Counted from the stretch's first letter, positions 25,613-34,646 are shown. The stretch: 64,000 nucleotides of DNA from Nocardiaceae bacterium (GCA_021372355.1 JAJFUQ010000180.1:33985-97984); one strand, 5' to 3'. Notes: generated by a model from the sequence alone, not told the origin. Made by a program: numbers and translations.

Positions 25613-26524
25613 GTGGCCACCAAGAACCCGAACATTTCCGCTGAGCCCGACCGTATCGCGCTGAATGCGCGCGACGTCGAGTTCGACTTCCATGAGCTGC
25701 CGCTGCACTGGATCCCGAATGAGCCAGTCGCCACGCACATGATCAACGTGATGCACATGATGCTGCCCGAGTTCGAAGAGTGGTTCGTCCGCTGCTTCAG
25801 CGAGGCACTTCCTTACATCAAGGACGAGCAGCTCAAGGAAGACGTTCTGGGATTCATCGGCCAGGAGGCGCAGCACGCCAAGGGGCATGCGGACGCGCTC
25901 GAGCGCCTGAAGGCACAGGGGCTTGACCCCGGTCCGTTTGCCGAGCAGATGGCGTGGCTGGTCAAGCTTCTGTACGACAACCACGGATTCAAGGGTCGCG
26001 CTCGTTACGAGCTGATGGTTCTGCAGGCTTCGCTGACCTCTGCGATCGAGCACGTCACGGCGTTCCTCGGGCAATGGGCCATGGATGCCAAGGGCCTCGA
26101 GGCCGCGGGCGCCGACCCGGTCATGGTCGACCTCCTGCGCTGGCACGGTGCCGAAGAGGTCGAACACCGCAGCGTTGCGTTCGACCTGTACCAGCACCTC
26201 GACGGTGGCTACATTCGTCGTGTCGCGCCGTACGGTCTCGTGGTGCCCATGATCGTGTGGATCTGGATCATCGTCGGTACCCGCTACCTGCTCAAGAACG
26301 ACCCGGAGCTCAAGGGCTCGGTCTCCCTGAACCCGATCACCTTCTACCAGGCTGGTAAGAAGAACATCCTGCCGACCGTGTGGGAACTCATCAAGATGGC
26401 ACCGGGTTACCTGCTGCCGAACTACCACCCGTCGAAGTACGGCTCGACGAGCCAGGCAATCGCGTACCTCGCGACGTCGCCGGCCGCAAAGCGGGCATTG
26501 GACGCGCAAGAGGGCGAGCGATGA
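25613..26524 (+). CDS. COG3687/PF10118 family protein with di-iron ligand set, membrane-associated
   Basis: Databases call this family predicted metal-dependent hydrolases. The sequence (303 residues from GTG 25613, AGGAGG five bases upstream) shows instead the ferritin-like pattern of carboxylate-bridged di-iron oxygenases: Glu53/Glu56 in PEFEEWF, E85-x-x-H88 in QEAQHAKGH, Glu146 in SAIEHVTAF, and E182-x-x-H185 in AEEVEHRSVAFD. One membrane helix follows (about 200-222). The next gene, overlapping by ATGA, encodes a flavin/2Fe-2S reductase, which such an oxygenase needs. The substrate is unknown, perhaps a lipid or hydrophobic compound given the membrane link. Confidence 0.85.
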   Translation: MATKNPNISAEPDRIALNARDVEFDFHELPLHWIPNEPVATHMINVMHMMLPEFEEWFVRCFSEALPYIKDEQLKEDVLGFIGQEAQHAKGHADALERLKAQGLDPGPFAEQMAWLVKLLYDNHGFKGRARYELMVLQASLTSAIEHVTAFLGQWAMDAKGLEAAGADPVMVDLLRWHGAEEVEHRSVAFDLYQHLDGGYIRRVAPYGLVVPMIVWIWIIVGTRYLLKNDPELKGSVSLNPITFYQAGKKNILPTVWELIKMAPGYLLPNYHPSKYGSTSQAIAYLATSPAAKRALDAQEGER

Positions 26525-27600
26525 GCGTTGTAGGAGACCGCGCACGTAAGGTCTTCCCGCTCAAGGGTCGCTTCGAGACGGACTTCATGTTCGTCACCCT
26601 GGGCGTCGTCATCGGCGGAACCATTGCGGCGAACGCGGGCTACCGCGTACTGCGCAAGCGGCCGAAGCCGGTCAACCGTGACCTCGACGTCGTGCTCGAG
26701 AGTGTCAATCGCGAATGCGATGACGTCGTCTCGCTGACGTTCGTCCGGGCCGACGGAAGCGACTTCCCGGAGTGGCAGGCCGGCGCGCACACCGACGTCT
26801 TCCTGCCGTCGGGTCGCCAGCGCCAGTACTCGTTGTGCGGTGACATCAACGACCGCAAGCGCTGGACGATCGCGGTTCGTCGGCTCGCGGACGGCGACGG
26901 CGGATCCCGGGAGATTCACCGCCTTCGTTCGGGCGCGCAGCTGAAGCTCCGCGGGCCGCGCAACGCGTTCCCTTTCATCGTGTCGGACAAATACCTGTTC
27001 GTCGCGGGTGGAATCGGCGTCACGCCGATCCTGCCGATGGTTCGCGAAGCCGCCGCGCGTGGCGTCGACTGGCAGTTCGTGTACGCGGGCCGCTCGCGCG
27101 CAGCCCTGCCGTTCCTCGACGAGATCGCCGCGCTCGATCCGGAGCGCGTGCACATCCTGACCGACGACGTCGATGGCGTACCGGCGGCGGCCGACATCCT
27201 GGCGTACGCGCCGGAGGGTGCTGCGGTGTACTGCTGTGGCCCGGTTCCGCAGATCACCGCGCTTCGTCGTGAGTTCGGCGAGCGTCCCGGCACGTTCCAC
27301 TTCGAGCGTTTCAGTGCGTTGCCGGTCGTCGACGGCAAGGAGTTCGAGATCGAGCTCGTGCGATCCGGGAAGACGCTGAAGGTGCCGGCCGACCGTACGG
27401 CACTCGCGGTGATCAAGGAGTCGGTGCCGAACGTCAGCTACTCGTGCCAGCAGGGATTCTGCGGGGTGTGTGTGCAGAAGGTCGTCGAGGGACCGGTCGA
27501 TCATCGGGACAAGACGCTGACCGCCGAGCAGCGCGAAGAGTCGATGCTGGTGTGTGTTTCGCGAGCCCCTGAGGGCGCTTGCGTGAAGCTCGATCTCTGA
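26521..27600 (+). CDS. Membrane-anchored phthalate-dioxygenase-type reductase (flavin, NAD(P)H, 2Fe-2S)
   Basis: This 359-residue electron carrier starts with a membrane helix (about 20-43). Domains then follow in the order flavin (RQYSLCGD), nucleotide (GGIGVTPILPM; CGPVPQI) and C-terminal plant-type ferredoxin. The ferredoxin has cluster cysteines in SCQQGFCGVC and a fourth in MLVCVS. This is the PDR/VanB order. Reductases of this class feed single oxygenases, and the gene is locked by ATGA to the di-iron protein gene upstream, so that protein is the likely acceptor. The stop overlaps the TetR start as TGATG. Confidence 0.92.
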   Translation: MSVVGDRARKVFPLKGRFETDFMFVTLGVVIGGTIAANAGYRVLRKRPKPVNRDLDVVLESVNRECDDVVSLTFVRADGSDFPEWQAGAHTDVFLPSGRQRQYSLCGDINDRKRWTIAVRRLADGDGGSREIHRLRSGAQLKLRGPRNAFPFIVSDKYLFVAGGIGVTPILPMVREAAARGVDWQFVYAGRSRAALPFLDEIAALDPERVHILTDDVDGVPAAADILAYAPEGAAVYCCGPVPQITALRREFGERPGTFHFERFSALPVVDGKEFEIELVRSGKTLKVPADRTALAVIKESVPNVSYSCQQGFCGVCVQKVVEGPVDHRDKTLTAEQREESMLVCVSRAPEGACVKLDL

Positions 27601-28277
27601 TGGCCGCCGTTCCGCCTATCGCTGATCGGGTGGTCAGCACGGCAGTTCCGCGTCCGCGGCGCAGCCTGCGTATGACCCCCGATGAGCGGCGGGCGGACCT
27701 CATCGCCACGACTCTCAGTCTGCTTGGTTCGAGGCCACTGTCGGAGATCACTCCCGAGATGATCGCCAGCGCGGCCGGTGTCTCGCGCGCGCTCTTCTAC
27801 CGGTACTTCGCTGGCCTCTCCGAGGCGTATCGCGAAGCATTCGCGATGGTGACCGGCATGCTGCGGGCCGGCCTCGAGGGGCTTTCCTGGGAAGGGAGCC
27901 TGCGCGACCAGCTCGAAGTCGGACTCGAGGCCTATATCGACTTCGCCGTCGGATATCGCGAGGCGTACATCGCCATCTTCACCCAAGGTGCGGGAAACGC
28001 CGGGGGAGCGCTGTCCGAGGAGGTCGAAGCGGTCCGCCAGACCATCATGCGGTTGATCGTCGAACGCGCCGGCGGCAGTGAGAGCCCGGTGTACGAGCTG
28101 ACAGCTCGATCATGGATGGCTGCCACCGAGGTCGCGGTATTGAAATGGCTTGAGCACCAGTCGATGGACAGCGAAGCGATGCGCCGCTGGCTCCTCGACC
28201 AGTTCGTCGCGATGGTAGGGGTCAGCGCTCAGACCGACACGGTCTCGGCAGAGGTCTTGGCCAAGTTCAAGGGTTAA
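27600..28277 (+). CDS. TetR-family regulator, last gene of the di-iron operon
   Basis: The 225-residue protein has a TetR helix-turn-helix (ERRADLIATTLSLLG, then ITPEMIASAAGVSRALFYRYFAGL) and a helical ligand domain. ATG 27600 overlaps the reductase stop as TGATG. A start at 27579 would overlap more and adds no conserved residues. Being the fifth gene of the operon, it probably represses its own promoter through the tandem repeat at 23730-23765, released by the pathway's substrate. That link is inference from position. Confidence 0.88.
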   Translation: MAAVPPIADRVVSTAVPRPRRSLRMTPDERRADLIATTLSLLGSRPLSEITPEMIASAAGVSRALFYRYFAGLSEAYREAFAMVTGMLRAGLEGLSWEGSLRDQLEVGLEAYIDFAVGYREAYIAIFTQGAGNAGGALSEEVEAVRQTIMRLIVERAGGSESPVYELTARSWMAATEVAVLKWLEHQSMDSEAMRRWLLDQFVAMVGVSAQTDTVSAEVLAKFKG

Positions 28278-28280
28278 CGC

Positions 28281-28293
28281 GCCCCTCGGGGGC
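28281..28293 (+). terminator. Weak hairpin after the di-iron operon
   Basis: GCCCC-TCG-GGGGC forms a five-pair GC stem just after the TetR stop, followed by a modest T-containing stretch. It could end the operon transcript. Confidence 0.35.
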
Positions 28294-28401
28294 ACTTCGT
28301 TCCCTTTGTCCGCAACGTCACCAACCCGTCAGACATGCCTATTGACGTGCGGTTTTGATTCGGAGCACGCTTCATGCAGGTACGCCTGACAGGAGCCCGC
28401 C

Positions 28402-29772
28402 ATGAGCAGTAATTCGATCAGTGACCTGCGCGAGCAGGTTCGGGGCGCGGTTTTCGCAGCCGACGACCCCGGCTATGACGAAGCGCGGGCGGTCCACAAC
28501 GGCATGTTCGACAAGCGTCCGTTGGCGGTACTCCGCGCCGAACAGGTTGGCGATGTCGTAGCCGGTGTCAACTTCGCGCGTGGTGCGGGCCTGGAACTGG
28601 CGATTCGCGGTGGTGGCCACAGCGCGCCGGGATTCGGCACCACCGATGGCGGTCTCGTGATCGACCTGTCCGGAATGCGCTATGTCCATGTCGATCCCCA
28701 TGCATCAACAGCTCGCGCAGCCGGCGGGGCCACCTGGGGCGACTACAACTACGCCACGCATGCTTTCGGGCTGGCGAGTACGGGCGGCATCGTCTCGACC
28801 ACTGGCGTGGCAGGGCTGACTCTCAACGGCGGGATCGGGTATCTCTCGCGCGGCCAGGGTCTGACGATCGACTGCCTGAGGTCTGCTCAGGTCGTGACTG
28901 CGGACGGCCAGATCCGAACCGCGAGTCCGGAGGAGAACCCGGACCTGTTCTGGGCGATCCGCGGTGGTGGCGGCAATTTCGGCGTCGTGACCTCGTTCGA
29001 ATTCAACGTGCAGCCGGTCAAGGACGTCTACGTCGGGCTGTTCTTCTACGAGCTCGAACATGCCGGTGACCTGCTGCGTTTCTTCCGGGAGTGGATCAAG
29101 GACGCACCGCGGGAATACGGCGGGTTCCCGGCCTTCCAGATCGCGCCGCCGCTGCCGTTCATTCCGGAGGACCGCCACGGCGACACCTTGTGCGTGGCGA
29201 TCGTGCACTGGAGCGGACCGCTCGACCAGGGTGACCAGGCGATGCAGCCGTTCCGGGACCTCGCACCTCGGGTCGCCGAGATGACAGACGTGTGGCCCTA
29301 CCCGGCGCTCAACGGAGCATTCGACGCGATCTTCCCGAAGGGCATTCGCAGCTACTGGAAGGGCGCCCATGTCGTCGAGTTGACCGATGCGGCGATCGAG
29401 GCGCACCTCCGGCACGGACCGAAGGTGCCCGAGGTCAGCGCGACGATGCACCTCTATCCGATCAACGGTGCGTGCCACGACGTGGCTTCCGGGGACACCG
29501 CGTTCGCGTATCGGGACGCCACTTTCGCCACGGTGATCGTGTGCGCGTGGCAGGACCCTGCGGTCGACGCCGAACGTCGCCAGTGGGTTCGGGACTACTA
29601 CGACGCGATCGCGCCGCATAGCGAGGCCGGGGGATACCTCGGATTCATGGCCGAGGACGACGCGGGCAAGGTTCAAGACAACTTCGCCGGCAATTACGGG
29701 CGGCTCACCGAGGTCAAGCGGGCCTACGACCCCGACAATCTGTTCCGGCTGAATCAGAACATCGTGCCGTGA
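28402..29772 (+). CDS. FAD-linked oxidase, berberine-bridge-enzyme type (cytosolic)
   Basis: The 456-residue enzyme has no signal peptide. FAD-binding motifs are RGGGHSAPGFGTTDGG, with the His that binds flavin covalently, and GGIVSTTGVAGLTLNGGIGYL. The latter has no Cys, so at most one covalent bond forms. The C-terminal BBE segment is NYGRLTEVKRAYDPDNLFRLNQNI. An ACAGGAG ribosome site precedes ATG 28402. The enzyme would oxidise an alcohol, sugar or phenolic with O2. It follows the di-iron operon after 124 bp and a weak hairpin, so it may be separately transcribed. Confidence 0.88.
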   Translation: MSSNSISDLREQVRGAVFAADDPGYDEARAVHNGMFDKRPLAVLRAEQVGDVVAGVNFARGAGLELAIRGGGHSAPGFGTTDGGLVIDLSGMRYVHVDPHASTARAAGGATWGDYNYATHAFGLASTGGIVSTTGVAGLTLNGGIGYLSRGQGLTIDCLRSAQVVTADGQIRTASPEENPDLFWAIRGGGGNFGVVTSFEFNVQPVKDVYVGLFFYELEHAGDLLRFFREWIKDAPREYGGFPAFQIAPPLPFIPEDRHGDTLCVAIVHWSGPLDQGDQAMQPFRDLAPRVAEMTDVWPYPALNGAFDAIFPKGIRSYWKGAHVVELTDAAIEAHLRHGPKVPEVSATMHLYPINGACHDVASGDTAFAYRDATFATVIVCAWQDPAVDAERRQWVRDYYDAIAPHSEAGGYLGFMAEDDAGKVQDNFAGNYGRLTEVKRAYDPDNLFRLNQNIVP

Positions 29773-29781
29773 GCAACGGCG

Positions 29782-29795
29782 TGCCCTCGGGGGCA
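29782..29795 (+). terminator. Weak hairpin after the flavin oxidase gene
   Basis: TGCCC-TCGG-GGGCA pairs perfectly over five bases ten bases after the stop. It has no T-run, so termination is uncertain. Confidence 0.35.
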
Positions 29796-29904
29796 GAGTA
29801 AGTGCGGAAGCGAGCAGTGATCTTCCGGCGCCGCTTGAATCGTGCAAGGATTTAACTGGCGAATAACCGAACCGATCGACGGTCATTTACGGTTGGTGGC
29901 TGAC

Positions 29905-31431
29905 ATGCGCGGTAGAGATGCGTTCTCGATCTTCACGCTCTCGTTGATTCTGGTGATCCCGGCGTGCAGTAAATCGGATTCGTCATCCAGCTCGCCGCCA
30001 ACGACTGTCAGCCACCCGCCGGTGGAGTTCGTCGCTGGCGCGTGCCCAGAGCTCCCGCATCCGAACAAGTGGTTGAACGGCGCCCGCTGCGGCTCCATAA
30101 CGGTGCCAATGGACCGATCCACATCGGACGGCCGGACCATCAAGCTGGCGGTTGTCGTCGTGCCTTCGGAAACGCAGCCACCGACGAAGGCTCCGCTGGT
30201 ATTCCTGAACGGTGGTCCGGGCGCGGACGCTATCGCGGATGAGGGCATCGTTCCGGACGGGGTCGGCATCAACCACGACCGCGATCTGATCCTGATGGGA
30301 CAACGCGGCGACATCACGTCGAGCGTGCCCATCACGTGTCCCGAGATCGACCAGTTCATCGAACGCCGCCTCGGCTTGGTGTACGACGCACAAAGCACGG
30401 GGGACGCCTACGTCCAGGCCGTGAAGCAATGCCGCGACCGGCTTGCTCCGACCGTGGACTTCGCGGCGATGAATTCGATCGAGAGTTCGTACGACCTCAT
30501 CGATCTGCGAAAAGCCCTGAAGATCGACAAATGGGATGTGTTCTCCCATTCGTACGGCACTGAACTTGCGCTCGTCTACATGCGCTACGACGCGGCCGGT
30601 ATCAGCGCAATCGCGTTCGACGGTGTGACACCACCTTCCGTGGGCGGGACCGGCTGGACGTGGGCCACTGCGAAGCAGGTATTGGGCAACATGAGCTCCG
30701 CGTGTGATCAACAGCCCGCATGTAAAGAGCGTTACCCGGACGTGGAAGGGACGTTCATCCGGCAGGTCCAGAAGACCGAGAAGGACCCCATCACCACGAT
30801 GGTTGGTGACAAGAAGGTCGTGATCGACGGCGGCAAATTGATCGCGTGGTTTGCGCCGGTGGCAACTCATCTACCTGCCGATTTTCCGGCTGCGATATAT
30901 CAACTCGATCAGGGAAATCCTGAGCTGGTCGCCCAACAGATGGCTATGGCGTGGGGAAACGCGGGCGCGCCTCCGACGGTGTTTGCGTGGGGGCTGGCCT
31001 TGAGCGTCTGGTGCCGGGAGTGGATTCCGTTCGAAACTCGTGAGGACGCCCTTTCCAAGGCGAACGACGCATTCCCGATGTTCCCGGACTCGGTGAAGGC
31101 TCAGGCGCCGCAGCTGCCGTTCCTCCGCGAAGCGTGCGCCGCGTGGGACGTTCCCAAAGGCCCGGACTCGATCCGCGACGTCACCAAGAGCGACATTCCG
31201 GCGCTGGTGCTGTCCGGAAGTTTCGACGGGCAGACGGGACCGCTCTGGGGCGACTACATCGCGAAAAACCTTTCCAATGCCGTCGTCGTGGTGGTTCCGG
31301 GCGCTGCACATGGTGTGCTGGCCGAGCCGTGTGGCGCTTCGATAATCGCGTCGTTCTTCAACGATCCAAAGAAGGTCGACACTGCGTGTGCGAAGGAGCC
31401 ACCGCCGCCGTACAACATCCCGCCGCAATGA
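29905..31431 (+). CDS. Exported alpha/beta hydrolase lipoprotein, tripeptidyl-aminopeptidase-like (copy A)
   Basis: From ATG 29905 the 508-residue protein begins with a signal ending in IPAC, so it is a lipoprotein. The fold is the TAP-type alpha/beta hydrolase: oxyanion FLNGGPGADA near 97, nucleophile elbow FSHSYGTELA near 210, acid in SGSFDGQTGP and His in PGAAHGVL near 470. The C-terminal peptidase_S33-type domain is included. Several conserved Cys (ACPELP, ARCGS, TCPEI, QQPACKERYP) suggest disulfides. It is more than half identical by eye to 33008-34543. Its stop overlaps the beta-lactamase-fold gene by ATGA. Peptide or ester substrates outside the cell are likely. Confidence 0.85.
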   Translation: MRGRDAFSIFTLSLILVIPACSKSDSSSSSPPTTVSHPPVEFVAGACPELPHPNKWLNGARCGSITVPMDRSTSDGRTIKLAVVVVPSETQPPTKAPLVFLNGGPGADAIADEGIVPDGVGINHDRDLILMGQRGDITSSVPITCPEIDQFIERRLGLVYDAQSTGDAYVQAVKQCRDRLAPTVDFAAMNSIESSYDLIDLRKALKIDKWDVFSHSYGTELALVYMRYDAAGISAIAFDGVTPPSVGGTGWTWATAKQVLGNMSSACDQQPACKERYPDVEGTFIRQVQKTEKDPITTMVGDKKVVIDGGKLIAWFAPVATHLPADFPAAIYQLDQGNPELVAQQMAMAWGNAGAPPTVFAWGLALSVWCREWIPFETREDALSKANDAFPMFPDSVKAQAPQLPFLREACAAWDVPKGPDSIRDVTKSDIPALVLSGSFDGQTGPLWGDYIAKNLSNAVVVVVPGAAHGVLAEPCGASIIASFFNDPKKVDTACAKEPPPPYNIPPQ

Positions 31432-32978
31432 CCAGCGATCCCGCCCTCCGCGGCCCCGAGCTGTCCCGCCGGGCCGTACTCGGCGGGGCCGTCGCCGGAC
31501 TGGCGATGCTCGGTCTGCAGGCCTGCTCGTCGAACGAGTCCACGACGCCCGCAACCACCACACCGAGCGGTGTGAATGGAGCGCTGAGTGAGCTCGATGC
31601 CAAGATCGTGCAGGCAATGAAGGCTTACGCGATCCCCGGCGTCGCGGTGGGGGTCATCGCGGACGGCGCGGAGTACATCAAGGGATTCGGGGTCACGGAC
31701 GTCGACCATCCGGTACCTGTGGATGGCAACACCGTCTTCCGAATCGGCTCGACGACGAAGACCTTCACGGGCACGACCGTGATGCGACTCGTCGACGAGG
31801 GCAAGGTCGATCTGGACGCGCCCGTCCGCCGATACCTGCCCGATTTCGCGGTCGTCGACGCGGAGGCCAGCGCCACGGTGACCGTGCGACAACTGCTCAA
31901 CCACACGTCGGGTTGGCTCGGAGATGACCTACAGGACTTCGGTCGCGGCGATGACGCGATCGCCAAGTTCGTCGCATCGATGACCCGCCTCCCGCAGAAG
32001 ACCCCGCCGGGCAAGATCTTCACGTACAACAACGCTGGTTTGGTGGTGGCCGGCCGGATTGTCGAGGTCGTGACCGGAATGGTCTACGAGGATGCCGTCA
32101 AGAAGATGGTGCTCGACCCGCTCGAGTTGAACCACACGCGCTTCTTCTCTGACCAGATCGTCGGCTTCAACATTGCCGCATCTCACAATGTGGTCGACGG
32201 CGAGGCCGTTGTGGACAACGGATTCTGGTATTTCCCGCGCAGCTGCAATCCCACGGGGTCGCTGATTTCCAGCGTTCGCGATCAGATGCGGTATGCGCGC
32301 TTCCACCTCGGCGACGGCACGACAGCCAACGGGGAGCGGTTGATGAGAAAGGATTCGCTCGTCGCCATGCGCTCCAACCCAGGGGCGGGCGGGACTCTGC
32401 AGGTCGAACTGACCGGAATGGGTGTGTCGTGGATGCTGCGGCCGTCCGCGGAGAACGAGACCATCGTGCAGCACGGCGGAACCTGGTCGGGTCAGAGATC
32501 GGGCTTCTTCATGGTGCCCAGCCGCAACTTCGCCATGACGGTGCTCACCAATTCCGAAGGTGGAGGGAAGCTGCTCGCTGAGCTGTTCGCCGAGGACTGG
32601 GCGCTACGCAAGTTCGCCAGACTGACCAACCTGCCCGCGACGGCCCAGAAGCTGAGCGCCGAAGATCTCGCACCGTACGAGGGCGGATATGCGACCGACG
32701 ACATCGACCAATCGGGCACCTTCGGAACGGTCGTGATCAATTTCCGCGCCAAAGACGGCCAGCTCGTCGGCAACATGAGCGACGCTCCGGACGGGTCGTA
32801 TCTGCCCGATGAGCAGGCGGTCCCGGACCTCGGCCTGGCCTTCTACAAGACCGATTACGGTCTGGACCTCGGTCCGGACCTCAAACCTGTTGGTACTCGA
32901 TCGAACTTCATTCGCGGGGCTGACGGACGCGTCGCCTGGTTCAGCAACCACGGCCGCCTGTACCGGCACCTTGTGTAA
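31428..32978 (+). CDS. Exported beta-lactamase-fold serine hydrolase lipoprotein
   Basis: The 516-residue protein carries a Tat signal (LSRRAVLGGAVAGLAMLGLQAC) with a lipobox. The class-C-like/DD-peptidase-like core has the nucleophile motif S-T-T-K (IGSTTKTFTG) near residue 111, Tyr of TYNNAG near 202, and HGGTWSG near 350 as the third motif. Such proteins act as esterases, D-aminopeptidases or D,D-peptidases, and true beta-lactam resistance is unusual. It lies between two paralogous exported alpha/beta hydrolases and overlaps the first by ATGA, so all three probably act on related extracellular substrates. Confidence 0.88.
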   Translation: MTSDPALRGPELSRRAVLGGAVAGLAMLGLQACSSNESTTPATTTPSGVNGALSELDAKIVQAMKAYAIPGVAVGVIADGAEYIKGFGVTDVDHPVPVDGNTVFRIGSTTKTFTGTTVMRLVDEGKVDLDAPVRRYLPDFAVVDAEASATVTVRQLLNHTSGWLGDDLQDFGRGDDAIAKFVASMTRLPQKTPPGKIFTYNNAGLVVAGRIVEVVTGMVYEDAVKKMVLDPLELNHTRFFSDQIVGFNIAASHNVVDGEAVVDNGFWYFPRSCNPTGSLISSVRDQMRYARFHLGDGTTANGERLMRKDSLVAMRSNPGAGGTLQVELTGMGVSWMLRPSAENETIVQHGGTWSGQRSGFFMVPSRNFAMTVLTNSEGGGKLLAELFAEDWALRKFARLTNLPATAQKLSAEDLAPYEGGYATDDIDQSGTFGTVVINFRAKDGQLVGNMSDAPDGSYLPDEQAVPDLGLAFYKTDYGLDLGPDLKPVGTRSNFIRGADGRVAWFSNHGRLYRHLV

Positions 32979-33007
32979 ATCATTCCTCCGGAAATCAGGT
33001 GGGCGAA

Positions 33008-34543
33008 ATGCGACATCTGAATCGGCTCATGGTCTCGGCAATTGCGTTCATTCTGGCGGCCTGTAGTAATTCGACTTCACCTTCGACGCCGACCACCATG
33101 AAACATCCGGCTGCGAAATTCGTCGAAGGCCCGTGCGCGAAGACGCCGGAGCCGGTGCCGTTGTTGGCGAACGCTCGCTGCGGAGAGCTGGTCGTTCCGG
33201 TGAACCGCACCAACGCAGCTAGCGCGAGCCTGCGGTTGGCGATCGCGATCATTCCGTCAGAAACGCAGCCGCCCACCAAGGAGCCGATTGTGTTCCTTCA
33301 GGGTGGCCCCGGACTGGACGGAATCGCAACACCCGCGGTGGCGCCGAATGTCGGGCTCAACCGCGATCGGGACCCGATTCTGTTCGGGCAGCGCGGCACC
33401 CAGACGTCGAGTATTTCGCTCGTCTGTACCGAGCAAGACAAGTTCTTTGCCGCGCGAGTGGGGCTGGTCTACGACGCTCCCTCCACGGGCGACTTGGACG
33501 CTAAGTCGGTGCAGGAATGCCGCGACCGGCTTGCTCCGACGACCGATCTCACGGCCTACAACTCGACCGAAAGTGCCTATGACCTCATCGACATGCGGAA
33601 GGCGCTGGGCCTCGAGAAGTGGGCCGTTTTCTCGCACTCCTACGGCACCACTCTCGCGCTCGTCTACCTGAACATGGACGGTGCGGCGGTCACCTCCGTC
33701 GTGTTCGACGGCACCACCCCGCCGTCGGTCGGCGGTATGGCGTGGACCTGGCAGAGTGCTAGAGCGGCGTTCGACGGTGTGATGCAGGCCTGTGCGGCAC
33801 AGCCCGCGTGCAAAGAGCGCTATCCCGACCTCGGTGCAACGTTCATCCGGCTGGTCAACGACCTCGAGAAGAATCCCGTTACGACCACCGTCGATATCCC
33901 GGGACATGGATCGACGACGGTCGTCGTCGACGGTGGCACGCTCCTTGCGTGGTTCGTAGGCATGTCCGGTCGTCTGACCGCGGGCATCCCAGCGGCACTC
34001 GACGAGCTCGACCACGGAAACCCGCAAACGGTGGCCACGCAGTATGCCTCCGGTTGGGTGAACACCGAACTGTCCAACTCGACCGTGGCGACCGGCCTCA
34101 CTCTGGGTATCTGGTGCAGTGAATGGGTCCCGTTCGAGACCACCGAACAATCGATGAGCGCAGCGAAGAAGGCTTTCCCGGACTTCCCGGCTTCAGTCCT
34201 GGAGCAGGCGCCACAACTGGCATTTCTGCGTGAGGAATGCTCCGCGTGGAACGTGCCGAAAGCCCCGGAATCTGTTCGGGCCATCACCAAGAGCGACGTT
34301 CCCGCGCTCGTGATCACGGGCAGCTTTGACGCGCGAACAGGACCGATGTGGGGCGACTACATCGCCAAGGACCTGTCGCGCTCCACCGTCGTGGTGGTTC
34401 CCGGATGGGGACACGGAGTGTTCCTGAACCCATGCGGCGCGAAGGTGATCGCGTCGTTCTTCGAGAATCCCGCGAAACCTGACACGAGCTGCGTGGGCAC
34501 GGTGCAGGTAGATGCGTTCACGATCCTCCCGCCACGGCAATGA
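33008..34543 (+). CDS. Exported alpha/beta hydrolase lipoprotein, tripeptidyl-aminopeptidase-like (copy B)
   Basis: This is the paralogue of 29905-31431: 511 residues, signal peptide with lipobox LAAC, oxyanion FLQGGPGLDG, elbow FSHSYGTTLALVY, acid in TGSFDARTGP and His in PGWGHGVFLNPCG. Long stretches match copy A almost residue for residue (QECRDRLAPT, DGTTPPSVGG, AWNVPKAPES). ATG 33008 is preceded by AGGTGGG at proper spacing. A GTG at 32999 lies inside that ribosome site and is rejected. The stop overlaps a 34-codon open frame by ATGA. Confidence 0.87.
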   Translation: MRHLNRLMVSAIAFILAACSNSTSPSTPTTMKHPAAKFVEGPCAKTPEPVPLLANARCGELVVPVNRTNAASASLRLAIAIIPSETQPPTKEPIVFLQGGPGLDGIATPAVAPNVGLNRDRDPILFGQRGTQTSSISLVCTEQDKFFAARVGLVYDAPSTGDLDAKSVQECRDRLAPTTDLTAYNSTESAYDLIDMRKALGLEKWAVFSHSYGTTLALVYLNMDGAAVTSVVFDGTTPPSVGGMAWTWQSARAAFDGVMQACAAQPACKERYPDLGATFIRLVNDLEKNPVTTTVDIPGHGSTTVVVDGGTLLAWFVGMSGRLTAGIPAALDELDHGNPQTVATQYASGWVNTELSNSTVATGLTLGIWCSEWVPFETTEQSMSAAKKAFPDFPASVLEQAPQLAFLREECSAWNVPKAPESVRAITKSDVPALVITGSFDARTGPMWGDYIAKDLSRSTVVVVPGWGHGVFLNPCGAKVIASFFENPAKPDTSCVGTVQVDAFTILPPRQ

Positions 34544-34644
34544 GTACTGCGCTTCCGTCGAAGAAGTCGCCCGGGCCTGCGGCAAATACGTCGACGAACG
34601 CGAAGGAAGCGTTCGGCGACATGGACGCCAACGAACGCCAATAG
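34540..34644 (+). CDS. Possible 34-residue small protein
   Basis: An ATG overlapping the stop of hydrolase copy B (ATGA) opens a 34-codon frame: MSTALPSKKSPGPAANTS, then a Lys/Glu/Asp-rich end EAFGDMDANERQ. The stop is two bases before the ATG of the next gene. The tight coupling on both sides argues that it is translated, though it may only link the neighbours. No family is recognised. Confidence 0.4.
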   Translation: MSTALPSKKSPGPAANTSTNAKEAFGDMDANERQ

Positions 34645-34646
34645 CC

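Noticed and set aside
31428..32978. Beta-lactam resistance gene
   Set aside because: The SxxK, Y-x-N and HGG motifs fit the broad beta-lactamase-fold hydrolase family, most members of which are esterases or peptidases. No resistance can be claimed.
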